Assembly (NCBI GenBank): GCA_910584005.1
Contig: CAJTXR010000001.1
Span: forward strand, 124,001 to 188,000
Direction of reading: 5' to 3'
DNA: 64,000 bases
Source of the DNA: an uncultured Anaeroplasmataceae bacterium
GTDB lineage: Bacteria; Bacillota_I; Bacilli_A; Acholeplasmatales; Anaeroplasmataceae
This document shows, one piece after another, positions 26,891 to 34,143 of the stretch (positions are counted from its first letter, which is position 1; each line of letters starts with the position of its first letter). Position numbers and translations under genes: made by a program. The notes below the pieces were generated by a model, which saw only the letters and a program-made list of their open reading frames with translations, was not told the origin of the DNA and did no database searches.

Positions 26891-27340
26891 ATGATAAATA
26901 AAGAAGAAGTTTTTGAATTATCTAGAGCAGGTGCAGATGCATTAAATGCGGAACTAGAAAAATTAAAAACAGTTGATAGAATACAAATAAGAGAAGCAAT
27001 TAAGGAAGCTCGTGAGCAAGGAGATTTGTCTGAGAATGCTGATTATTCATCAGCAAGAGAACAACAAGCAAATATTGAAGCCCGTATTTTAGAAATTGAA
27101 AATATTTTAAAGCATGCCAAAATTATGGATGTTAATACGGTTACTGTTCGCTATATTGATTTAAAAAAGACAGCTACCTTTCAAATTGTTGGTACAATTG
27201 AGGCTGACCCATTTGCTGGCAAAATTTCTAATGATTCCCCACTTGGAAAAGCCGTTTTAGGACATAAAGTGGGCGATATTTTCCATGTTTCTACGGAAAG
27301 TGGTAAAGAACTAAGAGTTGAACTTGTTGAATTAAAATAA
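26891..27340 (+). CDS. greA: Transcription elongation factor GreA
   Basis: GreA rescues backtracked RNA polymerase by stimulating cleavage of the transcript 3' end. The 149-aa protein has the N-terminal coiled coil with tip residues in EAREQGDLSENADYSSAREQ near residues 38-57, including the acidic Asp and Glu. The C-terminal FKBP-like domain includes ISNDSPLGKAVLGHKVGD. Length and motifs are typical. AGGAGG (26875-26880) lies before the ATG. It has its own promoter and shares a bidirectional terminator with convergent sigK. Confidence 0.96.
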   Translation: MINKEEVFELSRAGADALNAELEKLKTVDRIQIREAIKEAREQGDLSENADYSSAREQQANIEARILEIENILKHAKIMDVNTVTVRYIDLKKTATFQIVGTIEADPFAGKISNDSPLGKAVLGHKVGDIFHVSTESGKELRVELVELK

Positions 27341-27343
27341 GAG

Positions 27344-27376
27344 AATAGGACACTATCTTAGTGTCCTATTTTTTAA
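27344..27376. terminator. Bidirectional terminator between greA and sigK
   Basis: AATAGGACACTA (27344-27355) pairs perfectly with TAGTGTCCTATT (27359-27370), a 12-bp stem with a 3-nt loop and a T run on the + strand. The sigK stop codon (27366-27368) lies inside the stem. Confidence 0.85.
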
Positions 27377-28025
27377 GTAGAAAATATAATTTAAGTAATG
27401 CTCTTTTTTCAATTCGAGATACATAACTACGAGATATATTCATTTCTTTTGCGATTTCTTTTTGAGTTTGAGAACTACGATCAATTCCATAACGTCTAGA
27501 AATGATTTCATATTCTCTACTATTTAAACTTTTTAAGGCATCATTTAAATCTTTTTGCATTGCTTTTTTTTCATATGAGGCCATGATATCTACATTTTTA
27601 TCTTCAATTAAATCTAATAATTCAACTTCATTTCCATCTTTATCCATCGCAACAGGGGATTGAAGATATACTAAATTTCTTTTGTTTTTATTTGCTCTTA
27701 AATGCATTAGAATTTCATTTTCTATACATCTTGCTGCATAGGTTGCAAGTTTATTACTAGCTGTAATTTGATAGGAATCCACAGCCTTCATTAAACCTAT
27801 GATTCCAATGGATAGAATGTCATCTTTATCTTCTTGTGTGTTTTCATATTTTTTGGCAATATGGGCAACAAGCCTTAAATTATGTTCAATTAATTTTGCT
27901 CGAGCAGTTTCATCTTTATGAAGGGCAAATCGCTCTAAATAAATTCGTTCCTCCTCATCCGATAATTTTTGCGGGTACGACTCACTTTTTATTGCCCCAA
28001 ATAGTGGAAGCAAGAAAAATAACAT
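27366..28025 (-). CDS. sigK: Sporulation sigma factor SigK-like, with hydrophobic pro-sequence
   Basis: Late mother-cell sporulation sigma factor of the sigma-70 family. The 219-aa protein has region 2 (RLVAHIAKKYENTQEDKDD, then YAARCIENEILMHLRANK near residues 101-118) and region 4 (SQTQKEIAKEMNISRSYVSR, followed by IEKRAL). The RSYVSRIEKRAL ending matches SigK better than SigE. The N-terminus, MLFFLLPLFGAIKSESYPQ, is a short hydrophobic leader like the pro-sequence removed from pro-sigma-K by SpoIVFB. Unlike B. subtilis, the gene is not split by a skin-type element. AAAGGAG precedes the ATG. It runs against greA and is divergent from yqeG. Confidence 0.9.
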   Translation of the reverse strand: MLFFLLPLFGAIKSESYPQKLSDEEERIYLERFALHKDETARAKLIEHNLRLVAHIAKKYENTQEDKDDILSIGIIGLMKAVDSYQITASNKLATYAARCIENEILMHLRANKNKRNLVYLQSPVAMDKDGNEVELLDLIEDKNVDIMASYEKKAMQKDLNDALKSLNSREYEIISRRYGIDRSSQTQKEIAKEMNISRSYVSRIEKRALLKLYFLLKK

Positions 28026-28041
28026 TTTAAAACTCCTTTAT

Positions 28042-28069
28042 TTGAAAAATTATGGAAATAGGGTATAAT
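28042..28069 (+). promoter_or_regulatory. Promoter of the yqeG-yqeH-yqeK-rsfS operon
   Basis: TTGAAA (28042-28047), a 16-bp spacer and TATAAT (28064-28069), 20 nt before the yqeG ATG. It lies within the region that must also hold the divergent sigK promoter. Confidence 0.7.
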
Positions 28070-28078
28070 ACATATTGA
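28047..28078 (-). promoter_or_regulatory. Possible sigma-E-like promoter of sigK
   Basis: On the - strand, TCAATATG (28071-28078) and CATAATTT (28047-28054) keep the ATA and CATA cores of sigma-E promoters, with a 16-bp spacer, slightly longer than usual. Each box matches the B. subtilis sigma-E consensus at about five of eight positions, so this is weak. Confidence 0.3.
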
Positions 28079-28088
28079 GGTACTTTTT

Positions 28089-28649
28089 ATGTTAAAAAAA
28101 TTAATTCCAGACTACTATTATAAAACGATAGAAGATATTCCATACAATAAACTATATGAACAAGGAATTCGACTTATTCTTACAGATTTAGATAATACAT
28201 TAATTTCATATAAAGAAACAGAACCAACAAAAGAACTTGTGGCATGGAAAGAACGAGTAGAAAAAATGGGATTTGAAATAATTATTGTTTCAAATTCAAG
28301 AAAAGATCGCGTAGAACATTTTGCAACTCTTTTACAGTTGCCTTTTGTTAAATTTGCCAAGAAACCCCTAAAGTTTGGTTTGAAAAAAGCGTTAAAGATT
28401 GCAAGCCGTCCTTATGAATTAAATGAGGTCATGGAAATTGGCGATCAAGTTATGACGGATGTCTTTGGTTCTAGACGTTTAGGCGTTTTAACCATTTTAG
28501 TTAAAGCAATTGATAAAAAAACAGAAATTTTACCGACCAAAATTAATCGAAAACTAGAAGAGTTCTTTTTGAGTCGAATTGAACGAAAATATCCGCTTTC
28601 TTATCAAAGAAGGCTTATGGAGTATGTGAGGGATAAAAATGATCATTAA
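28089..28649 (+). CDS. yqeG: YqeG family HAD phosphatase
   Basis: HAD subfamily IIIA protein of 186 aa, probably a phosphatase; in other bacteria family members act on phosphatidylglycerophosphate or related substrates, but the function here is not proven. Motif I is LTDLDNTLISY near residues 31-41, motif II is IVSNSRKDR, and the motif III/IV region is KKPLKFGLKKAL then EIGDQVMTDVFGSRRLG. It starts the yqe operon and overlaps yqeH by 11 bp, the same order as in B. subtilis. Confidence 0.92.
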   Translation: MLKKLIPDYYYKTIEDIPYNKLYEQGIRLILTDLDNTLISYKETEPTKELVAWKERVEKMGFEIIIVSNSRKDRVEHFATLLQLPFVKFAKKPLKFGLKKALKIASRPYELNEVMEIGDQVMTDVFGSRRLGVLTILVKAIDKKTEILPTKINRKLEEFFLSRIERKYPLSYQRRLMEYVRDKNDH

Positions 28650-29733
28650 AAAATGTTTAGGCTGTGGTGCGGTTTTGCAGACAGAATATGAAAATAAGGC
28701 AGGATTTATTCCAAATCTAACGGAAGAATCTTGTATATGTAAACGATGCTTTCGGATGAAGCACTATAATGAGTTACCAAAAATAGTTGCTACAAATGAA
28801 GACTACGAAAAGGTCATTGATGCAGTGGTAAAGAAAAATGTCTTATTTGTTTATATTGTCGATATATTTTCATTTAAAACAACATTTCATCCTTTGATGA
28901 TCAATCGTTTAAAAGGAAAAGATGTCATTTTAGTAGCAAATAAGGTAGATGTATTACCGAGAAGTGTAAATAAGGACCATATTGTAGAATGGATGAGTAA
29001 AGAATGCCAAAAAGCATCATTTTCTCCGCTAGCTATAGGAATTGCTTCTGCAAAAAGAGGCGATTTTATGAATGAATTTATCGCTACAATTGATTTAGCT
29101 AGAAGAGGAAGAGATGTATATTTTGTGGGTTGTGCAAATGTCGGCAAATCCTCTTTAATTAATAAATTACTGAGGTATACAACAAATAAGGATACTGACA
29201 CGATTGCGACATCCTTGATTCCTGGAACGACTTTAAATGAAATTCGGATTTCTTATTTTATTGATAATTGCTTTTTAGTAGATACACCAGGATTAATCAA
29301 TAAAGAAGATATTTTAAATCAGATATTGCCAGTTTCTTATAAAAAAATTATTCCTAATATTGAATTAAAACCTGTCACTTATCAAATTACAGATGGAAAT
29401 TCAATATTTTTAGGAGGTTTAGCCTCTTTGAGTTTTTCTTGTAAGGATATGACCTCTGTAACTGTGTATGTAAGTAGAACACTCTATTTACACCGCACAA
29501 AAACAAATCGAGTAGAAGAACTATATCAAAATCAGCTTGGTAAATTATTAGTTCCTCCAACTCTTGATGAGGTGAAAAATATAGAATATGAGGAAAGAAA
29601 ATTCTTTATTGAGGGGAAAAAGGACCTTTGGTTTTCAGGATTTGGATTTGTCCAAATCATTGGGAAGACATCAGTTTCAGTGAAATATATAAAGAATACG
29701 GAGGTATATTTGACAAATGCTATCATTGGGTAA
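28639..29733 (+). CDS. yqeH: Ribosome biogenesis GTPase YqeH
   Basis: Circularly permuted GTPase needed for 30S subunit assembly. The 364-aa protein opens with a zinc-finger pattern (CLGCG near residue 5, CICKRC near 31). The permuted GTPase order follows: G4 VANKVDVLP near 93, P-loop GCANVGKSSLINKLL near 163, then G2 TSLIPGTTLNE and G3 LVDTPGL. All motifs are intact, in contrast to RbgA in this window. In B. subtilis aroE, yhbY and nadD lie between yqeH and yqeK; here yqeK follows directly with a 17-bp overlap. Confidence 0.95.
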   Translation: MIIKKCLGCGAVLQTEYENKAGFIPNLTEESCICKRCFRMKHYNELPKIVATNEDYEKVIDAVVKKNVLFVYIVDIFSFKTTFHPLMINRLKGKDVILVANKVDVLPRSVNKDHIVEWMSKECQKASFSPLAIGIASAKRGDFMNEFIATIDLARRGRDVYFVGCANVGKSSLINKLLRYTTNKDTDTIATSLIPGTTLNEIRISYFIDNCFLVDTPGLINKEDILNQILPVSYKKIIPNIELKPVTYQITDGNSIFLGGLASLSFSCKDMTSVTVYVSRTLYLHRTKTNRVEELYQNQLGKLLVPPTLDEVKNIEYEERKFFIEGKKDLWFSGFGFVQIIGKTSVSVKYIKNTEVYLTNAIIG

Positions 29734-30289
29734 AATTAAAAAACTTGTTAAACAAAAATTAAAAGAAAATCATCCTGATCGGTATACTCATACCCTTGGC
29801 GTAGTAAAGATGTCTAAAAAACTTGCTAAAAAATATGGAGTCGATAAAAAGAAAGCCATGATTGCAGCTTATATGCATGATTTTTGTAAATATGATGAAG
29901 AAGTTTACATTAAAAGTCTTTTAGATGAAGAAGATAAAAAAGAATGTGAAGAATATCCTGTTTTATATCATTCTTATGGCTCTGCTGCCTATTATAAGAC
30001 TTTTGTGGGAAATGATAAGGATATTTACAACGCCATTAAAAATCATGTTTTTGGCCGGTTAAATATGTCTAGATTAGAAGAGATTATTCTTATTAGTGAC
30101 TATACAGAAGAGAACCGAATTTATAATAATTGTGTGGAATGTCGAGCAATTTTATTAAAGGGGGAGTTTTATAAAGCCATTTATGAATCCATGAAATTCA
30201 CAATTGCTTATTTAGAAAAGAAGAATAAAAAAGCTCATCCTCTACAGGTAGAGGTATTAAAATATTATGAAGGATTGTGTGATTTATGA
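29717..30289 (+). CDS. yqeK: YqeK HD-domain nucleotide hydrolase
   Basis: HD-superfamily protein of 190 aa; family members hydrolyse diadenosine tetraphosphate (Ap4A) symmetrically. Metal ligands are visible as HTLGVVKMSKKLA near residue 24 and AAYMHDFCKY near 53, followed by YHSYGSAAYY and a further His in IKNHVFGRL. It overlaps yqeH and rsfS by a few bases, so it is translationally coupled in the operon. Its normal neighbour nadD is missing from this cluster. Confidence 0.92.
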   Translation: MLSLGKIKKLVKQKLKENHPDRYTHTLGVVKMSKKLAKKYGVDKKKAMIAAYMHDFCKYDEEVYIKSLLDEEDKKECEEYPVLYHSYGSAAYYKTFVGNDKDIYNAIKNHVFGRLNMSRLEEIILISDYTEENRIYNNCVECRAILLKGEFYKAIYESMKFTIAYLEKKNKKAHPLQVEVLKYYEGLCDL

Positions 30290-30618
30290 CCATAAGAGAG
30301 ATTGTATTAAGTAGTTTAGGGAAGGTAAAGGCAGAAGATATTATCGATTATGATATGAAGGGATATTCTCCTTTTTACGATGAAATGATTTTGGCAAGTG
30401 TAGATTCAGAACGGCAAGCTACTGCAGGAGTCAATTATATTAAAGAAGAAGCCACAAAGGCGGGATTTCAAGTACGAGGAATTGAAGGAGAACAAACTCC
30501 ATGGGTATTGATTGATTTAAATGATGTTATTGTTTCTATTTTTACCAAAGAAGAACGTCAAAGATTTGCGTTAGAAAAAATTTATTTAGAGATTCCAAGC
30601 CAGAAGATCGAAATTTAA
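30286..30618 (+). CDS. rsfS: Ribosomal silencing factor RsfS
   Basis: RsfS binds ribosomal protein uL14 and keeps 50S and 30S subunits apart in poor conditions. The 110-aa product shows the family core: KAEDIIDYDMKGYSPFYDEM near residue 16, ASVDSERQATAGVNYI, and EGEQTPWVLIDLNDVIVSIF near 65. It is the last gene of the yqe cluster, overlapping yqeK by 4 bp (ATGA). Length is typical. Confidence 0.92.
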   Translation: MTIREIVLSSLGKVKAEDIIDYDMKGYSPFYDEMILASVDSERQATAGVNYIKEEATKAGFQVRGIEGEQTPWVLIDLNDVIVSIFTKEERQRFALEKIYLEIPSQKIEI

Positions 30619-30671
30619 TTTACATTTGTGTTGATTTTGTTTAATATTCTTGTTTTTTGGTAAGGTTAAAC

Positions 30672-30700
30672 TTTCCATATTTGGATTCCTTTGCTATAAT
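30672..30700 (+). promoter_or_regulatory. Promoter of the small lipoprotein gene
   Basis: A poor -35 (TTTCCA, 30672-30677), a 17-bp spacer and TATAAT (30695-30700) with an extended TGC. Confidence 0.6.
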
Positions 30701-30723
30701 AATGTTATATTGGAGGTGAAATG

Positions 30724-31086
30724 ATGAAAAAATTTTTAAGAGGACTTTTTGCTTTAAGTTTATGCTTTGGTATGTTCATGATGGCATCTTGTTCTAATGT
30801 ATCTAAGTCTTATGCAGATAAAATTAATAAAGAAGCACAAGATGATGACGATGAATACTATACATTAGATAAGGTTAGAAAAGATCTCGGCGATGAAAGA
30901 GTAGAGATTATTTTTGCAAAATCTGGAGTTATTATCTCTGTTAAAGGGTGCAAGACATTAGAGGACTTAAAAACTAAAATCGAAAATGATGAGGATGTAG
31001 AAGGATTAATTGTGACATTTGTTGCAGGAAATGCGATGTCTGCTTCCTATAGAAAAATCACTGCGGATGACTTAAAAGGAAAGTAA
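30724..31086 (+). CDS. Small predicted lipoprotein of unknown function
   Basis: A 120-aa exported protein. The N-terminus is basic (MKKFLRG), followed by a hydrophobic stretch and a lipobox MMASC, so Cys near residue 23 should be lipidated after signal peptidase II cleavage. The mature part is acidic at first (AQDDDDEYYTLDK), then forms a small domain with VEIIFAKSGVIISVKGCKTL. I recognise no family. ATG 30724 is favoured over 30721 for spacing to GGAGGT (30712-30717). It is a single-gene unit with its own promoter and terminator. Confidence 0.75.
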   Translation: MKKFLRGLFALSLCFGMFMMASCSNVSKSYADKINKEAQDDDDEYYTLDKVRKDLGDERVEIIFAKSGVIISVKGCKTLEDLKTKIENDEDVEGLIVTFVAGNAMSASYRKITADDLKGK

Positions 31087-31100
31087 AATGGATTTGAATT

Positions 31101-31128
31101 GAGCCAAGAATGGCTCTTTTTTATTTTC
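31101..31128 (+). terminator. Intrinsic terminator after the lipoprotein gene
   Basis: GAGCCA (31101-31106) pairs with TGGCTC (31111-31116) around AGAA, followed by a T run. Confidence 0.85.
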
Positions 31129-31195
31129 TTTAAATCCTGTGCTAAAATTGTTTGGATACAAGCAATGAAAACTCTTGAGTTTTTAAAACGCTGTA

Positions 31196-31224
31196 TTGAA
31201 AAAAATGCATATTTTTTGTATAAT
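31196..31224 (+). promoter_or_regulatory. Promoter of thyA-folA
   Basis: TTGAAA (31196-31201), a 17-bp spacer and TATAAT (31219-31224), 20 nt before thyA. Confidence 0.75.
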
Positions 31225-31243
31225 TAATATTAGGTGATAAAAG

Positions 31244-32110
31244 ATGAAGCAGTATCTAGAATTATGCAAAACAGTATTAGAAAAGGGAATCAAAAAAGAA
31301 GATCGTACAGGAACGGGAACGATTTCTTATTTTGGGTATCAAATGCGATTTAATTTAAAAGAAGGCTTTCCCTTGCTTACAACCAAGAGAGTGCATTTAA
31401 AAAGTATCATATATGAACTTTTATGGTTTATTAGTGGGGATACAAATATAAAATATTTGGTCGATCATGATGTAAGAATTTGGAATGATTGGCCATATGC
31501 AAGTTATCAAAAATCAGAAGAATATCAGAATGAAACAATTGAAGAATTTGCAGTAAAAATAAAAGAGGATCCTGCTTTTGCAAAACGTTGGGGAAATTTA
31601 GGTCCCGTCTATGGAAAACAATGGAGAAACTTTGGTGGAGTGGATCAATTGACAGAATTAATTGAAGAAATTAAAAATAATCCAACATCTAGAAGATTAA
31701 TTATTTCTGCTTGGAATCCTGCTGAAATATCTGGAATGGCTCTTCCCCCATGCCATTGTTTTATGCAGTTTTATGTGAATGAGAATCGTTTATCCTGCCA
31801 GCTTTATCAAAGAAGTGCAGATGTTTTTTTAGGGGTACCCTTTAATATTGCAAGTTATGCTTTATTTACAATGATGATTGCTCAAGTATGTCATTTAGAA
31901 TTGGGTGATTTTGTACATACAATTGGAGATGCTCATATTTACTTAAATCATTTAGAACAAATTGATCGTCAAATGAAGCGTACTCCTAGAGCTTTACCAC
32001 AAATGAAAATTAATCCTCAGGTTTCCTCTATTTTTGATTTCCAATTTGAAGATTTTGAATTAGTTGGATATGATCCTCATAAAGGAATTAAAGGCAAGGT
32101 GGCTGTATAA
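31244..32110 (+). CDS. thyA: Thymidylate synthase
   Basis: Folate-dependent enzyme that methylates dUMP to dTMP. The 288-aa sequence has [19 protein letters not shown] near residue 20, the phosphate-binding [13 protein letters not shown], and the active-site Cys in [12 protein letters not shown] near residue 170. [20 protein letters not shown] and HIYLNHLEQ complete the site. It shares a base with folA (stop and start overlap in TAATG), so dihydrofolate made here is recycled by the next gene product. Confidence 0.97.
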   Translation: MKQYLELCKTVLEKGIKKEDRTGTGTISYFGYQMRFNLKEGFPLLTTKRVHLKSIIYELLWFISGDTNIKYLVDHDVRIWNDWPYASYQKSEEYQNETIEEFAVKIKEDPAFAKRWGNLGPVYGKQWRNFGGVDQLTELIEEIKNNPTSRRLIISAWNPAEISGMALPPCHCFMQFYVNENRLSCQLYQRSADVFLGVPFNIASYALFTMMIAQVCHLELGDFVHTIGDAHIYLNHLEQIDRQMKRTPRALPQMKINPQVSSIFDFQFEDFELVGYDPHKGIKGKVAV

Positions 32111-32589
32111 TGATTTCTTTAATTTGGGCAATGACTAAAGAATTTGTTATTGGGAAGAACAACCAAATTCCTTGGCATATTAAAGAGGATTTGCTTTATT
32201 ATAAGAATCATACAAAGGGGAAAACAGTTTTAATGGGAGAACAAACCTATTATTCTTTAAAGGGATATTATAAAACTAGACCTCTTCCCTATGGTACGAT
32301 TTATGTGGCATCTTTAAATCCAAATTTAGTTTTAGAAGATGCGTTAGTAATTCATGATGTTGAGGAATTTTTAAAAACACAAAAGGAGGATTTGTGGGTT
32401 GTTGGTGGTGCAACAATCTATAAATTATGTCTTCCTTATGCAGATCGTTTGTATATATCTATCATAAAAAAGAACTATGAAGGCGATACTTTTTTTCCTC
32501 AAATTGATTTTTCTAAATATCAGATGATATGGAAAGAAGATAAAGAAGAAGTTATTTATACATTATTTGAAAGAGTTGTAACGGCATGA
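32110..32589 (+). CDS. folA: Dihydrofolate reductase
   Basis: NADPH-dependent reductase that regenerates tetrahydrofolate after thymidylate synthesis. The 159-aa protein starts [20 protein letters not shown], followed by PWHIKEDL near residue 22, which carries the substrate-binding acidic residue. MGEQTYYSL and VVGGATIYKLCLPYADRLYI, the nucleotide-binding and C-terminal blocks, are present. Length is normal. It forms an operon with thyA upstream and plsC downstream (4-bp overlap). Confidence 0.95.
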   Translation: MISLIWAMTKEFVIGKNNQIPWHIKEDLLYYKNHTKGKTVLMGEQTYYSLKGYYKTRPLPYGTIYVASLNPNLVLEDALVIHDVEEFLKTQKEDLWVVGGATIYKLCLPYADRLYISIIKKNYEGDTFFPQIDFSKYQMIWKEDKEEVIYTLFERVVTA

Positions 32590-33395
32590 TTATATTAGGA
32601 ATTATATTAGGAGTTGCGGCAATTTATTGCTATTTATTTAATTTAATTGGGTTATCCTTATGGTTTAATTTTTTATGGGTATTTGTTTCAATTTTTTTAG
32701 CATTTCTAACTTTTGTTTTGTTTGTTGCAATTCTTTTTATCTTTTGGAAAAGGACAGATCCAAAGGGCAAATTTAGGCATAAGATGCTTTACCAGGTTTG
32801 TCATATGATGCTATTTTTTGCGAATGTAAAAGTAAAAGTGATTGGTAAAGAAAATATCCCAAATGAGCCTTTTGTTTGTTATGCTAACCATAAATCCGAT
32901 ATTGATCCTGTGGCCTTATATTATGGATTACATCGGATATGTTCTGCTGTAGGGAAAAAGGATTTATTTCAGTATCCTATTATAAAGCAATGTAAGCCTG
33001 TTTTTGGTGTTATTGCAATTGACCGGGAAAATGATCGTGCTGCGGCAAAAGAAATTATTAAAGGAATTCGTGCGATTCAAGAAGGCATGTCTTATATCGT
33101 GTTCCCAGAAGGTGGGATTAAAAGCAGGGATACAGAAGAAATGGTAAATTTAAGAGCAGGTGCGTATAAGCTAGTGACAAAAAGTGAAGCAATTTTACTA
33201 CCTGCAGCGATTTTAGGCTCCTCTAAAACAAAGAAAAGAAAGACAATTTTTAATAGAGTTAAAATCACAATTATCTTTCATAAGCCGATGACTGTAGAAG
33301 AATATGGGACTATGAATACAACAGAAATTGGCGAGCATGTAATGAATTTAATCCATGAGGATGTGAATGCCTATGAAATTAAAAATACTCATTAG
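32586..33395 (+). CDS. plsC: 1-acyl-sn-glycerol-3-phosphate acyltransferase
   Basis: Membrane acyltransferase that makes phosphatidic acid. The 269-aa protein has two hydrophobic segments in the first 60 residues, then acyltransferase motifs NHKSDIDPVAL near 105 (HX4D), IAIDREN, and VFPEGGIKSRD near 178. At 269 aa with two N-terminal helices it is slightly longer than minimal PlsC. Its stop lies inside the next small gene, and it overlaps folA by 4 bp. Confidence 0.9.
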   Translation: MIILGIILGVAAIYCYLFNLIGLSLWFNFLWVFVSIFLAFLTFVLFVAILFIFWKRTDPKGKFRHKMLYQVCHMMLFFANVKVKVIGKENIPNEPFVCYANHKSDIDPVALYYGLHRICSAVGKKDLFQYPIIKQCKPVFGVIAIDRENDRAAAKEIIKGIRAIQEGMSYIVFPEGGIKSRDTEEMVNLRAGAYKLVTKSEAILLPAAILGSSKTKKRKTIFNRVKITIIFHKPMTVEEYGTMNTTEIGEHVMNLIHEDVNAYEIKNTH

Positions 33396-33576
33396 TTTTA
33401 TTTTATGCTTTCTTTTCTTTTTTATTGGCTTTGGATTTATTGTTTTGGCTGCCATAAATAAAAATGTTGTTTTGATGTATATAGGAATTAGTCTACTCTG
33501 TTTAGGAACAATTGGATATGCAGTTTTATTGATTATAGGACTTAGAATCTATTTAACTAAAAAATTGGAATCATAG
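33367..33576 (+). CDS. Small two-helix membrane protein, unknown
   Basis: A 69-aa (or 67-aa, if started at ATG 33373) protein with two hydrophobic helices near residues 6-28 and 34-58, and a short basic C-terminus (TKKLES). No family is recognised. GAGG lies upstream, and the start is inside plsC. It sits 9 bp before another unknown membrane-anchored gene, so both may be co-expressed with plsC. Confidence 0.6.
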   Translation: MPMKLKILISFILCFLFFFIGFGFIVLAAINKNVVLMYIGISLLCLGTIGYAVLLIIGLRIYLTKKLES

Positions 33577-33585
33577 GAGGTATTT

Positions 33586-34122
33586 ATGCAATATTTATAT
33601 TGGAGTCTTGGAATCATTGTTTTCATTGGGCTTATGATTACGGGAATTGTCATCTATAAAAAAGAAATAATGAAAAAAAGAAAAAATGATATTTTAAAAC
33701 TTTTTACGGATGCATGTGAAAGAAACCATGTTACAGAATATACACTAGAACATGCCAAAAAAGAAACCTATGATTATTATTTTGAGGGACCAAATCATAT
33801 TTATTTTGTGAAAGTGATATATAATTTTGCCAACCATGAAATTTGCATTAATAATGCTATCAAGTGGCAACTAAGAAGAATTAATGAAAACCAAGAAAAA
33901 ACAATGTTTGTTGAGGGAATAGAAGCATTGATGCGATTTGATTTTGGAAAGACGAGTAAAAAAGCTCATAAGCTCTTTATTATATATCCCAATACGCGAG
34001 CATTATTAAAGGTTATTAATGAATGTGAAATGGTTTTTGTTTATCCAGATACAGACGTATATGGTGCAAATGTTGTTTCCTACAAGCGATTGGTTGAAAA
34101 TCCAGATTGGATAGAAGTTTAA
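33586..34122 (+). CDS. Single-pass membrane protein of unknown function
   Basis: A 178-aa protein with one N-terminal membrane helix near residues 5-24, then a basic stretch (KKEIMKKRKND) and a soluble domain of about 145 residues. The domain contains YDYYFEGPNHIYFVKVIYNF and KLFIIYPNTRALLKVI, an alternating strand pattern, but no motif I can name. AGGAGG precedes the ATG. It lies between plsC and mutS2 in a tight + strand cluster. Confidence 0.65.
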   Translation: MQYLYWSLGIIVFIGLMITGIVIYKKEIMKKRKNDILKLFTDACERNHVTEYTLEHAKKETYDYYFEGPNHIYFVKVIYNFANHEICINNAIKWQLRRINENQEKTMFVEGIEALMRFDFGKTSKKAHKLFIIYPNTRALLKVINECEMVFVYPDTDVYGANVVSYKRLVENPDWIEV

Positions 34123-34143
34123 AAAGAAAGGAGAAGGATCGTT

